In this document: positions 26,172 through 35,709 of the stretch, piece by piece | Layout: each line of letters opens with the position of its first letter | How positions within the stretch are numbered: the stretch's first letter is position 1 | NCBI GenBank assembly: GCA_905480225.1 | Contig: CAJQPO010000038.1 | Span: 1 to 47,767, forward strand | DNA: 47,767 bases | Reading direction: 5' to 3' | DNA from: an uncultured Flavobacteriales bacterium | GTDB lineage: Bacteria; Bacteroidota; Bacteroidia; Flavobacteriales_D; Parvicellaceae | Program-made: the position numbers and the translations under genes | Notes under the pieces: model-generated | Databases searched by the model: none | Told to the model about the DNA's origin: nothing | What the model saw: the letters and a program-made list of their open reading frames with translations, nothing else

Positions 26172-27350
26172 TTACGTGCTGACAGCATGCGACTTTGTTC
26201 GTCTAAACCAATAATAGTACCTCAACCCTATTGTTAAAATTATAGGTCTGGCTGCCGAATTTAATTCTTGAGGTAAAAAATACCAGAACAATACAAATAG
26301 AAAATAAAATATAGATAAGGCAAGAAATAGTTTCCCAAAACGATTTCTCCATTTTTTGAAAGCCAAGAACACGGGTATAATAAAATGGATGGGGTTGGCC
26401 CAAAGAACATTGTAATTTTCATCGGTTGTTGTATGTTCAGTTCCAAACCAAAGAAATAAAATCACAATTCCACCTAAACCTAAGATTGTAAAAAATATCC
26501 CATCAAAAAGTTTTGCGACCAAATCCCATTTTAAAAAGAGAATCCCCGCACCAATAAACAATATTATCCAAAACAAAAATGAAACCGTTTGTGTTAAACT
26601 CGGATTTTCTCTTTTAAAAGGAAAGTCTAATATCACCCTATCGGATGTTACTAAAGATCGATTGCCAATTACGGATTTAGACATGATTTCTTCCATTTTC
26701 AATGGTAAAAACATCAACTCAGAATTAGAGACCAAATGATCTGTTTTTGCACCTAAGCTAAAATCAATTCCAAAATCTGACCAAGGTTGGACATAAAGAT
26801 TTTCATCAATTAATGATCTAAAACTTACGCTCCCAGCCTGAGAATGCTGATACCACTTAACACTGTCAGCAATAACGTTTGCTATTCTATCTCTGATTAT
26901 AGTCGCACAATTGTTAAAAAAAAAGTCATACCTGTACGCCCGGTTTTTTGGCAAATTATTCTCTTGTATCGATTCCCAAAGTAATTTTTTCTGAGGAATG
27001 GATAAGGCCAGTTCTAATTCTCGAACAGCCCTTTCTTCAACTTGATACAAATAAATAAAATCAGAAAACGATTGGATTTCTAATAGGTAATCCATTTTAC
27101 CTTTTGCAAAAGAAATGGCAAACTCCAATTGACTATCTCCGGGATCAAATACACCCCAATTGCAGACCATGTCCAAGTTGGTTCTCTGGTCCTGCACGCG
27201 CAAAGCACTGTGGCCATGAAGTGCGTACACTTCTGCACCTGGGTCACATGTTAAAATGCTAAATTTCGCTTGTGGACTTAGTGGTTGCGAAATAGATAAA
27301 ATTGGTAGGATAATCCAACATCCCAATAAGAAGAATCTGAGCTTTAACAT
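26172..27350 (-). CDS. DUF4105 membrane protein, candidate lipoprotein N-acyltransferase (Lnb-like)
   Basis: The 392-residue protein has a signal peptide or anchor (about 1-22), a DUF4105 domain facing the periplasm (about 25-230) and four or so membrane segments at the C-terminus (about 255-385). Conserved-looking catalytic elements are LHGHSALRV (His45, His47) and FFNNCATIIRDR (Cys148). This His-before-Cys order resembles permuted papain-like (NlpC/LRAT-type) hydrolases and acyltransferases. From memory, a DUF4105 protein of Bacteroides has been reported as the lipoprotein N-acyltransferase Lnb; whether this protein does the same is inference. It follows the sortase gene by 7 bases. Confidence 0.8.
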   Translation of the reverse strand: MLKLRFFLLGCWIILPILSISQPLSPQAKFSILTCDPGAEVYALHGHSALRVQDQRTNLDMVCNWGVFDPGDSQLEFAISFAKGKMDYLLEIQSFSDFIYLYQVEERAVRELELALSIPQKKLLWESIQENNLPKNRAYRYDFFFNNCATIIRDRIANVIADSVKWYQHSQAGSVSFRSLIDENLYVQPWSDFGIDFSLGAKTDHLVSNSELMFLPLKMEEIMSKSVIGNRSLVTSDRVILDFPFKRENPSLTQTVSFLFWIILFIGAGILFLKWDLVAKLFDGIFFTILGLGGIVILFLWFGTEHTTTDENYNVLWANPIHFIIPVFLAFKKWRNRFGKLFLALSIFYFLFVLFWYFLPQELNSAARPIILTIGLRYYYWFRRTKSHAVST

Positions 27351-27357
27351 GTTTCAA

Positions 27358-30300
27358 TTAGTAGCTTAACAAGTACATTTTACCAAACTCTTTATTGATG
27401 TATTCATCTGCCCCTGATTCTCTGCGATCTATATTTTCCCCATTGATTTTAGTCGTAACGGTATAAAAATATACTCCAGCGGCTAATCGATCACCAAACT
27501 GGTCTCTTCCGTCCCAATAGTAATCCGTAATGTTTCTACCTATTCGCAAGTCACCTAACTCTGCCCGGGTAATTTCCCTTACAATTCTACCGGATGCAGT
27601 AAGGATTTGAATTTTAAAATAATCTGGGATGACACTACCTGTAAGCGTAAAGACAAATTGTGTCCTTGTAGTAAATGGATTTGGATAATTCATTACGTTC
27701 GTTATTGTCGAAGCATTGACTACCTCAAATTCTATTTCATATTCTATATCTCCAGAAGAATTTTGAGATTTATCCTTCGCTTGAACCAATAATTTATAGA
27801 TTCCATCAACTGGGAATTCTGGCTCATATTCAATTGTGCACTTGTTCTCATCTCCCGTTGCTGGAATAAAACGAAGTAATTCTTCACCATTCCCATCTCT
27901 AAAACGGATTGATTTAAACGTTGTACCGCCTGGCTCCCTGAGAAAAAGTTGCAGGTTCGAAGTATCCTCTTGACTGTCAAAGAGAAAGAACATGTTCTCA
28001 TCATCCACAGTTATCGTAACAAATGGTTTAGCACTTACAATGTCTCTATTTAAAATATGTAATCCATCAAATGTCACGTCTAAAATGGGATTGATCTTAT
28101 CCGTTTCTGCATGAAAATCAATGAAAGCAACATTATTAAAATAAAACTGCTCGCGCTGATCCTGATTGAGGTCATCAATATAGGGGTTTGCCTCTACCCA
28201 CAACCGATTGTCATTGGGTAAATTCTGAGTGGAAATCGTTATCGTATCCAAAATAACCCCTCCTGCTCTCAAGGAGTCCTGACGTGCATACGGAATGTAT
28301 TGTCTTTGATTGTTGTAGTCCTGAACCGAATAGTGTACTAATAAACTATCAAAATCAAACTCACTAACGTTTTCAATTGCGATTGCAAATTCAGCAGAAT
28401 CTCCATGTGCAATGCTATCATTAATTGAAAAATAAAACCCTTTCTTCTGATTAATTGCAAGTTCTGGCGCAGGATCATACAACACTTGCCACCTATTCGT
28501 TTGAGCTGGCGTTTGACTAACACCATCAAAATAAAACCCTTCAATTTTCGCAAATGGATATTCCGAAGCATCTAGAATTGCATCTAAATTAACAACAGAA
28601 TCAACCTGTGAAAAAATGGTGTCGAGAATCAAATCAGTCACTCCCGAATGCTTAACCCCATATAATTTGATTCTCGTACTATCTGTATTCGGAAGTTCAT
28701 AAGGCATTTGTGCCCAATAAAGCGTATTCCACTTTAACGCAGGACCTACTAATGTAGATCGCATAAGGCCTGATTGAGCAAAGTCAAGTGAATCTTGAAG
28801 CTGAATCGGTTCATGGATACCTAAAGAGTCTGGCTGTGAAAACACTTCAGAAGCAGAAGTTGGATCTCCTTTTCTACAAAACAATATGAAAGATTCGTTT
28901 ACCCGTGATGTCGAAAAGCTATTAAACCCTAGGCTTACTAGTTTACCATATAAACCAGGAGCATGGGCATCCCAATTGGAGTATTCTGCTTTCCATATGG
29001 TGTAAATTAATATGTAATGTCCGTTTGGCACAGTGTCAATCATACTTTCAATGGAGGACATTTGTGAAACGTCTGATTGTCTAAACTCAAAGAAATAATC
29101 CGGTCGGTCTCTAGACGTGAAATTCACATTTCTTTGTCCATAATCTCTTTCCCAATTTAAAGTATCTCCCGTTGACAGAACTTTAGGCGTTCCCCAAGCT
29201 TCCAAAGTAATTGGATCCATAACACACACATGAATATTAGGATAAGAACTGTTGCTATATGTGTGGTAATCTATTCTATCGGTTCCAATAAAATAATTAC
29301 AATATTTACGCTCAGAATTAGTCATATTACTAATTGTATTACACGTAAGTATTAACGAAGATTGTCCCAGTTCAAACGCTCTTGCAGGTTTATTGTACTG
29401 AATATTTAAAAATTCTCCATTTTTAAATTGATGAAAATGTGCTTGTCCCCAGCCAATTTTTCCGTTTATGTACTGAAACGATCTTTCCTTCCAGATTGGC
29501 ACTGTAGAGTCTGCACTTGCGCGCCAAAAGTAAACCGTACTATCCGTAAAACTTAAGGTGTCTGAAACACCTGTAGCGCTATTTCTCCATAAATCTGGAT
29601 CAAGTTCTACAATACCACCTTCCGAAGAAATTAATTGATTTTTTAAAAATGGTGAAGTGAAAGCATCATTGGTATCAAGTTCAAACCTGTATGCCCTGTT
29701 TGGGGCAAACGGATCCACTGTTGAGGCTTTTAAAGTCATTTTTTTATTCGGTACAATTGCATAGTCGTACGGATATACAGGCTCAATCCCATCCAGTTGA
29801 ATATATGTAGAATAAACTATTTTATTATTGAAAAAGTCATCGTGTTGCTCCGCATATTCTGATGGTAGGTCAACCTCAATGTTAAACAGGTTAATTCCTT
29901 CAGCAATCGTAGGTTGCAAAGGTATTGACAGCACTACGGTATCTCTATATGCTCCCTGAGGTAAATCATAAAAGTAAATTGAATCTACCCCATTTGGAAA
30001 AGTTCTTACTACCTCTATTCCGATAGTATCTCTTATCGCTTGGCCCAAATTGGTTACGACAATATTTAAATCGAATGAATCGGTTGCAACCGTAATTTCG
30101 GACGGACTAATGAATATCCTGGACTGGTCGAGAACCAATTCCGGCGCTTTATGAGCATTTATTGAAATAGCTGGGTCTCCTTGAATTGAGAAATTACCAA
30201 CACTTCCAGACTCTGAGACGTGAGAAGTACTGCTCAAAGATGATTTTGCATACTGAGCTACTTTACCAATTGACTCTCCGTATAGCGTATCGCAAAACCC

Positions 30301-32568
30301 ATTGTAAAATTCACTTGTAAAACTGTTTAATCCATTGGTGAAACCAATTTTCACCGTAGACAAAAATGCAATTGCTCCTTGATCTGGGAGAATAACAAAT
30401 TTTTCACTCGCACTAGTGGTCGAGGGTTGATGGACGTCTCCGGCGAAACAACCCAACCCTATGACTATTGGGAATTTGCCATAGTTACCCCAATTGTCCG
30501 GATTATCAATATTTTGATCAAACCCTTCTGTACTAGCGTGGCCAAAAAACGTAATCAAAGAAACCCCGTCTTGAAGATTCTGATTTACTTCATCAAAAAT
30601 AACTGGAGTAATTGGGTCCGAGGACACCTTTAAGTAGGTATCAACATCACCTCCAAATTTGCCAACATTTTCAAAAACGTATTCGTAATTCCCTAAGTAA
30701 TTTTTAAGTAATAATTGCTCAGACTCTGTAGAACCTCCACCAAAATGCATCGCTTTTTTCTGCCATTCTTTTTCCTCAATACCATAAAAAGAGGATGAAT
30801 CTTGCATTTGTTCGAATGCTTGAACCTTATTTAAATAATCCGCAACATCTTGTGGCAATTTGGCCGAAAGTCTTCCTGTCGGTATTGCAGGTTCCAATGT
30901 CGCATCTGTATTCGATTTTGAAAAATAATCATCTGAACTAGGGTAACCAATAGATGGAACTAGACATTTGGAATACTCACTGCCCGTTCCCTGTACAATC
31001 CCATAAGTAACGCTTGCAGCAACAGACGCATTTCCTTCAGAGGCTTCCATGACGGACTTTCCAAGAAGAAATAAATTTGCGGGTTTCGTCGGCCAATTGT
31101 CAATGGCATAATAACAAAACCGCCTAATTCCAAGGCCACTTTTCACTACACCTCCACCAAATTGTCTATACAATTCGTCTACGTCAATAACCAAGGTATC
31201 GTGACCGCCACCATCATTGGTTGAACGATAACTACCATAAGCAATTGCCTCGGGGTATAGACTCCGATGCGTTATGATGAGGTAGGCATCTCCCAAGTTT
31301 GCAGAAGCAATGTCACGAAATCTCCCGTTGCGCATGACCGGAGTAATTTTAACCGTTGAAGACGAATTACTGTAATCTGTTACTTCTTTAATTTGAGAAT
31401 CATCAAACATGATTGCATGTTGCAATGATGCCGTTGCATTATTAGGAGCTAAAACGTTGGTAGTTCCTCCCCCAATCACCAATGCCAGTTGCTTGATCGT
31501 ATCTCCACTGAAAAGCCATAGATTTGGATTACTCCCATTAAAATTTGTTATTGACATCAGTGATTTTGAAGCTGTAAAAGAAGGTTCAATATCCATTTCA
31601 AACCAGCTGGCATTTTCGAAATTAAATGTATGAGGATAGGTTAAACGAACCTCACCAACCGTTTGATAATCCGATATTTGACCTAAATCTTCTGACTTGT
31701 GTTTAATCGATGTAGTGGATGCAGGTAAAGAACCATTTGGAATACTAAAAAGCGAACGGATAACTTTATAGCCACTATAAACCGTGTCTTTCGCGGTAAT
31801 CGCTGTGCCCGAACCATCAGTGTACGTAACAACCAACTTGTGATTAAACCCAACCAAACTGCTTGAATTGCTTGCACCACCAGAAACTGCTTCTACATAA
31901 GCTGCAGGTGCGGATGAACTATAAAAAGCATTTGCGGTGCTCAATGAAGCACTATGAGATCCTCCCATTCCAAATCGGAATGAAGACCAACCTTCAGCCG
32001 ATTCGTACCTTGACCTGGACAAACCCTCATATTGTTCTCCTACAAAGTATTCTTGACTGTAGGAAACTTCGTTCGTTCGCCAGCAAAAATCAGCGGCTGT
32101 ATAGCTTGAAAAATCAACATCTGTTTCTCCTTTGATTCTTCGATTTGTTGTTGAATTATTCCAGGATAAAAAATATCTAATCGTGTCACTTGTAAACGAC
32201 TTGTTCCGATTCATAATCAGAGAAGGGTCATCAAATAAAGAACTGTCTAACCAGGTATCATTCTTTTGTGCGTAGAACAAGATGTAATCTGTAGTGTTAA
32301 ACGAGCCATCCGACTCCCCTTCAACATGAATATATAATTCCTGATCTCTTCCAAAAAGCTGCAGATTTCTAGGGTCGATAGTAGATAAATTATCACCCGT
32401 TTCGGCAAGCACATTTGAAAGTGTCGTGTAATCAATGCGGTAAATACCCGACTCTATTATGGGTATTTCATAATACTTCTGACTGTAATCAATCCATTCA
32501 TTACCGTATTGCGCACAATATAAAAGTGGCGAAAAAAATAACAGCACGGCAATTAAAGGTTTCATCAT
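27358..32568 (-). CDS. Type IX secretion sortase, PorU family (probably PorU2)
   Basis: PorU is the cysteine protease of the T9SS that removes C-terminal sorting domains of cargo at the cell surface and can link them to lipopolysaccharide. This 1736-residue protein has a signal peptide (to about residue 19), a PorU-like N-terminal beta region (EIPIIESGIYRIDYTTLS, DYILFYA), and a gingipain-like C25 domain. The catalytic His677 is in FFGHASTEG and Cys707 in IGLGCFAGD. Long CARDB/Ig-like modules follow, and the C-terminus is FlgD-like (MNYPNPF, about 1622-1628; DYYWDGRDQFGDRLAAGVYFY). It is longer than canonical PorU (about 1150-1300). I read it as the less studied PorU2 type, supported by the adjacent PorV/PorQ-family gene 2 bases upstream. 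Confidence 0.85.
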   Translation of the reverse strand: MMKPLIAVLLFFSPLLYCAQYGNEWIDYSQKYYEIPIIESGIYRIDYTTLSNVLAETGDNLSTIDPRNLQLFGRDQELYIHVEGESDGSFNTTDYILFYAQKNDTWLDSSLFDDPSLIMNRNKSFTSDTIRYFLSWNNSTTNRRIKGETDVDFSSYTAADFCWRTNEVSYSQEYFVGEQYEGLSRSRYESAEGWSSFRFGMGGSHSASLSTANAFYSSSAPAAYVEAVSGGASNSSSLVGFNHKLVVTYTDGSGTAITAKDTVYSGYKVIRSLFSIPNGSLPASTTSIKHKSEDLGQISDYQTVGEVRLTYPHTFNFENASWFEMDIEPSFTASKSLMSITNFNGSNPNLWLFSGDTIKQLALVIGGGTTNVLAPNNATASLQHAIMFDDSQIKEVTDYSNSSSTVKITPVMRNGRFRDIASANLGDAYLIITHRSLYPEAIAYGSYRSTNDGGGHDTLVIDVDELYRQFGGGVVKSGLGIRRFCYYAIDNWPTKPANLFLLGKSVMEASEGNASVAASVTYGIVQGTGSEYSKCLVPSIGYPSSDDYFSKSNTDATLEPAIPTGRLSAKLPQDVADYLNKVQAFEQMQDSSSFYGIEEKEWQKKAMHFGGGSTESEQLLLKNYLGNYEYVFENVGKFGGDVDTYLKVSSDPITPVIFDEVNQNLQDGVSLITFFGHASTEGFDQNIDNPDNWGNYGKFPIVIGLGCFAGDVHQPSTTSASEKFVILPDQGAIAFLSTVKIGFTNGLNSFTSEFYNGFCDTLYGESIGKVAQYAKSSLSSTSHVSESGSVGNFSIQGDPAISINAHKAPELVLDQSRIFISPSEITVATDSFDLNIVVTNLGQAIRDTIGIEVVRTFPNGVDSIYFYDLPQGAYRDTVVLSIPLQPTIAEGINLFNIEVDLPSEYAEQHDDFFNNKIVYSTYIQLDGIEPVYPYDYAIVPNKKMTLKASTVDPFAPNRAYRFELDTNDAFTSPFLKNQLISSEGGIVELDPDLWRNSATGVSDTLSFTDSTVYFWRASADSTVPIWKERSFQYINGKIGWGQAHFHQFKNGEFLNIQYNKPARAFELGQSSLILTCNTISNMTNSERKYCNYFIGTDRIDYHTYSNSSYPNIHVCVMDPITLEAWGTPKVLSTGDTLNWERDYGQRNVNFTSRDRPDYFFEFRQSDVSQMSSIESMIDTVPNGHYILIYTIWKAEYSNWDAHAPGLYGKLVSLGFNSFSTSRVNESFILFCRKGDPTSASEVFSQPDSLGIHEPIQLQDSLDFAQSGLMRSTLVGPALKWNTLYWAQMPYELPNTDSTRIKLYGVKHSGVTDLILDTIFSQVDSVVNLDAILDASEYPFAKIEGFYFDGVSQTPAQTNRWQVLYDPAPELAINQKKGFYFSINDSIAHGDSAEFAIAIENVSEFDFDSLLVHYSVQDYNNQRQYIPYARQDSLRAGGVILDTITISTQNLPNDNRLWVEANPYIDDLNQDQREQFYFNNVAFIDFHAETDKINPILDVTFDGLHILNRDIVSAKPFVTITVDDENMFFLFDSQEDTSNLQLFLREPGGTTFKSIRFRDGNGEELLRFIPATGDENKCTIEYEPEFPVDGIYKLLVQAKDKSQNSSGDIEYEIEFEVVNASTITNVMNYPNPFTTRTQFVFTLTGSVIPDYFKIQILTASGRIVREITRAELGDLRIGRNITDYYWDGRDQFGDRLAAGVYFYTVTTKINGENIDRRESGADEYINKEFGKMYLLSY

Positions 32569-32570
32569 GG

Positions 32571-33665
32571 TTAGCTCGGATCAGGTTTTACCAGGGCAAA
32601 TTTTAGTGAGAAAATGTTTGAATAAAGAGCTACCGAAGCATCTCCTAAATCTGTCAAGGCATAATCCAACGCTATTCTTTTAATTTTCACACCGATCCCT
32701 ATATTGGGCTGAACAGTAAGCACTTCTTGTCCTCCTACATCCATTTCGTATTGAAGATAACCTATCCCTCCCCTTAAGAATACCAAATTATTGTACCCCA
32801 ACTCTATTCCTGCATGAGGATCAATACTTGCAAAGCCTGTTCTTATTAGAGTATTTCGTTTACCGTCGAACGTAATGTCAAAGTCTAATTCTGGTAAAAT
32901 AGAAAATTTCTCTTTTACAATTATTTTACGTGCAACACCTAGAAGTAACCTAGGTAATGTTAGCTCTATCGAGTTTTGAGGGATTGCGTTACCCGTTAAG
33001 GTGAACGTTTCAATCATTTGATCACTTAATGAATATGACCAGGCATTAAAAGTCGTGGTTACATCTCGAAACGTTGCTCCCAGTATCCACTCATTTTTCA
33101 CATACCTGGCGCCCAAATCAATTCCAAAACCCCATGATCGTCCGAAAGTGCCTACTTTTCTATGCACGATCTTAACATTTGCTCCAAAATCAATGTTTTT
33201 AATTCTGCGAGCATAAGAAACAATGAATCCATAATCTGCTGCTGAAAATGTACTTATCTTATCATAATCTATATTGCCCTGAGCATCAATTAGCTCAGTT
33301 GTATTGGGAATATCATCTACTCCAAACCTGATCATAGAGATTCCAAAAGCACTGGTTGAGTCTATTTTTTTGGCAAAAGCACCGTAATCATATTTAGCCA
33401 ATCCAGCAAAATACTCTGCATGCATCAAACCAACGTGTATATCGTCGTTTAATGACAATAATCCTGCTGGATTCCAATATCCTGCGGTAATATCTGTAGT
33501 AGTAGCAACAACACTGTTAGACATCCCCAAACTTCGCGCACCAACACCAATTTGTAGAAATTCATTGGAATACTTTGGCGCCAAATCCGCACCGTTCTCA
33601 TTTTGAGCAAAAAAACTGTAGGAAGTAAGTAGTAATGCTAAAGTTAATGTGGTTAAATTTTTCAT
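32571..33665 (-). CDS. PorV/PorQ family outer-membrane barrel
   Basis: The 364-residue protein has a signal peptide ending SYSFFAQ, followed by FLQIGVGARSLGMSNSVVAT and the TAGYWNPAGL motif typical of the PorV/PorQ (FadL-like) 14-strand barrels of the T9SS. PorV shuttles cargo from the translocon to the PorU attachment complex; PorQ works with PorZ. The long strands alternate hydrophobic and polar residues to the end. Because it is coupled to a PorU2-like gene with only 2 bases between, I think it is that sortase's dedicated barrel rather than the main PorV. It is the first gene of a five-gene minus-strand run and is divergent from pssA. Confidence 0.85.
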   Translation of the reverse strand: MKNLTTLTLALLLTSYSFFAQNENGADLAPKYSNEFLQIGVGARSLGMSNSVVATTTDITAGYWNPAGLLSLNDDIHVGLMHAEYFAGLAKYDYGAFAKKIDSTSAFGISMIRFGVDDIPNTTELIDAQGNIDYDKISTFSAADYGFIVSYARRIKNIDFGANVKIVHRKVGTFGRSWGFGIDLGARYVKNEWILGATFRDVTTTFNAWSYSLSDQMIETFTLTGNAIPQNSIELTLPRLLLGVARKIIVKEKFSILPELDFDITFDGKRNTLIRTGFASIDPHAGIELGYNNLVFLRGGIGYLQYEMDVGGQEVLTVQPNIGIGVKIKRIALDYALTDLGDASVALYSNIFSLKFALVKPDPS

Positions 33666-33770
33666 TCCGTAATTAAAAATACAATAGTTTTACGATTGTC
33701 TGTCAATAGTGCTACTTAAAACAAGGAATTTTGCAATAAATTGCCTGTTTTATCCCTAATTTGTGGTCGA

Positions 33771-34607
33771 ATGTCAATAATCAAACAAATACCGAACTTC
33801 ATCACCTGTCTTAATCTGGTTGCCGGATGCTTTAGCTTAATCTATGCGGCTAACGCTGATTTTGTTTGGTCTTCTTATTGTATTTTCATTGCCGTACTAT
33901 TTGATTTTCTGGACGGCTTTACAGCTCGGCTACTAAATGTTCAATCAGACATTGGAAAGCAGCTTGACTCTCTTGCAGACATGGTTACATTTGGAGTAGC
34001 TCCAGGTCTATTACTCTACCACTTTTTAACCGCGATAACATCGATTAAAAGTATGGTCCTTGATAATTCAAGTACCTTAACCCCATTATTGGACAGGCAA
34101 TCATCTGTAGTGGAGGATGTTTTTCCATTCATTGCTTTTTTAATACCTGTTTTCGCTGCGATTAGACTCGCTAAATTTAACATAGACGAGGAACAGCAAT
34201 TTGAATTTAAAGGACTTGCATCCCCTGGTTGTGCGCTTTTCATCGCGGGTTCAATACTTTTTATTGCACCAATGTTAGACGCTATAAAAATAAGTATTGG
34301 CGAAGTCGGAGTTGACCAAAAATCGATTGCACCCTATTTATTTGAACTGATTTCTTATTGCATAGGCTTTGGCTGTCTGACAATGGCCAGTTTAATGCTT
34401 GTTCCCGTACGCATGTTTTCTTTTAAGTTTAAAAGCTCGGGCTGGAAAAACAATGAAATTCGTTTCACATTTCTTGCATTGTCTACTCTTGTGATAATTT
34501 GGTCATTTTTAATGGGAAACATCTTTGTAAGTGTACCAATAATCATACTTTTGTACATATTATTATCAGTAGCTAAAAACTTATTTACAAAGAAAAATGA
34601 AATTTAA
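33771..34607 (+). CDS. pssA: CDP-diacylglycerol-serine O-phosphatidyltransferase
   Basis: PssA makes phosphatidylserine, precursor of phosphatidylethanolamine, at the inner membrane. The start is the ATG before SIIKQIPNFITCLNL, giving 278 residues; an earlier TTG ten codons upstream lacks family support. The CDP-alcohol phosphotransferase motif is complete: D48-G49, A52-R53, G62, D66 and D70. About eight hydrophobic segments are visible. An insertion of about 35 polar residues (near 90-125) separates membrane parts, as in other Bacteroidota PssA. The last codons overlap the start of purS by 11 bases, so the two are translated from one message. Confidence 0.93.
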   Translation: MSIIKQIPNFITCLNLVAGCFSLIYAANADFVWSSYCIFIAVLFDFLDGFTARLLNVQSDIGKQLDSLADMVTFGVAPGLLLYHFLTAITSIKSMVLDNSSTLTPLLDRQSSVVEDVFPFIAFLIPVFAAIRLAKFNIDEEQQFEFKGLASPGCALFIAGSILFIAPMLDAIKISIGEVGVDQKSIAPYLFELISYCIGFGCLTMASLMLVPVRMFSFKFKSSGWKNNEIRFTFLALSTLVIIWSFLMGNIFVSVPIIILLYILLSVAKNLFTKKNEI

Positions 34608-34848
34608 AGCTGAAATAGATGTGATGCCATTAGAGGCCATACTAGATCCTCAAGGAAAAGCGGTAACTCAAAGTATGGGCAATATCGGATTAGGTGAAAT
34701 TTCTAACGTTAGAATTGGCAAGCACGTAACGCTGTATGTGGAAACAGATTCTGAAGAACAAGCCAGTGAAAAAGTAGAAATCGCTTGTAAAAAAATGCTT
34801 TGTAATGAAATTATGGAGCGCTATTCTTTTGAGCTCTCACCAGCATAA
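34597..34848 (+). CDS. purS: Phosphoribosylformylglycinamidine synthase subunit PurS
   Basis: PurS bridges PurQ and small-type PurL in the fourth step of purine synthesis. The 83-residue length and pattern fit: [20 protein letters not shown], then [19 protein letters not shown], and a ferredoxin-like end with ...[28 protein letters not shown]. The gene is not beside purQ or purL here. It overlaps pssA by 11 bases at its start and is overlapped tail to tail by lptB for 28 bases. Confidence 0.93.
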   Translation: MKFKAEIDVMPLEAILDPQGKAVTQSMGNIGLGEISNVRIGKHVTLYVETDSEEQASEKVEIACKKMLCNEIMERYSFELSPA

Positions 34849-35582
34849 TCTGCTCTTTTTCTTAGCTCAAAGTTCTGCCCTAAATAGACTTTTCTTACAA
34901 TCGGATCGTCAGCAAGTTCTTCCGCATTACCGGCCCTAAGAATACTGCCTTCAAAAAGTAAATACGTTCGATCTGTTATTGAAAGTGTTTCCTGAACATT
35001 GTGGTCGGTTATGAGTATACCAATATTTTTCTCTTTTAATTGATAAACAATCTTTTGAATGTCTTCTACGGCAATTGGATCAACACCAGCAAAAGGTTCA
35101 TCTAAAAGAATAAAACTCGGGTCAACTGCCAGCGCACGTGCAATTTCCGTCCGTCTTTTCTCTCCACCTGATAAATTCTGTCCTTTGTTTTTACGTACAT
35201 GGTTCAAGCTAAATTCTTCCAGTAGTTCTTCCAACCTATTTCGCTGTTCTGTTTTGGACTTTTTTGTGCCCTGAAGAATTGCCATGATATTATCTTCGAC
35301 AGATAATTTCCTAAAAACAGAAACTTCCTGAGGCAAATAGCCAATTCCCATTTTTGCTCTTTTATACATAGGGACTCCTGTAATGTTTTTATCATTCAGA
35401 TAAACATTGCCGGAATCAGGTTTCACTAAGCCCACGACCATGTAAAAGGAAGTGCTTTTACCCGCACCATTTGGCCCTAAAAGCCCCACAATTTCGCCTT
35501 GATTTACTTCAACAGAAACATCGTTAACAACCTTACGTCCCTTGTAGGATTTATTAATCTTATCTATTTTCAGCTTGCCCAT
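34821..35582 (-). CDS. lptB: LPS export ABC transporter ATPase LptB
   Basis: LptB is the cytoplasmic ATPase of LptB2FG, which pulls lipopolysaccharide from the inner membrane into the Lpt bridge. The 253-residue protein has Walker [10 protein letters not shown] (36-44), the Q-loop [10 protein letters not shown], the signature LSGGE (137-141), Walker [14 protein letters not shown] (157-169) and the switch histidine in [11 protein letters not shown]. The LptB-type ending [15 protein letters not shown] is followed by a short extra tail, whose codons run antisense to the end of purS. No lptF/G gene is seen next to it. Confidence 0.95.
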   Translation of the reverse strand: MGKLKIDKINKSYKGRKVVNDVSVEVNQGEIVGLLGPNGAGKSTSFYMVVGLVKPDSGNVYLNDKNITGVPMYKRAKMGIGYLPQEVSVFRKLSVEDNIMAILQGTKKSKTEQRNRLEELLEEFSLNHVRKNKGQNLSGGEKRRTEIARALAVDPSFILLDEPFAGVDPIAVEDIQKIVYQLKEKNIGILITDHNVQETLSITDRTYLLFEGSILRAGNAEELADDPIVRKVYLGQNFELRKRADYAGESSKE

Positions 35583-35709
35583 TGATGTAAATTTAACATT
35601 TCTTATTGTGACCTAAAAGGTTATAACGCTCACTTTTAAATTCTCGTGTAATTTCTCAGCATTACCTTGACAGTACCTACACAAAACTCCTGTGGAAGTC
35701 TTGGTATTT

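Noticed and set aside
26203-26446. Two short minus-strand frames inside the DUF4105 gene
   Set aside because: They are out-of-frame readings of its membrane segments, with no start context.
33741-33770. TTG start extension of pssA
   Set aside because: The ten extra residues have no family match and lie in the promoter area shared with the PorV-like gene.
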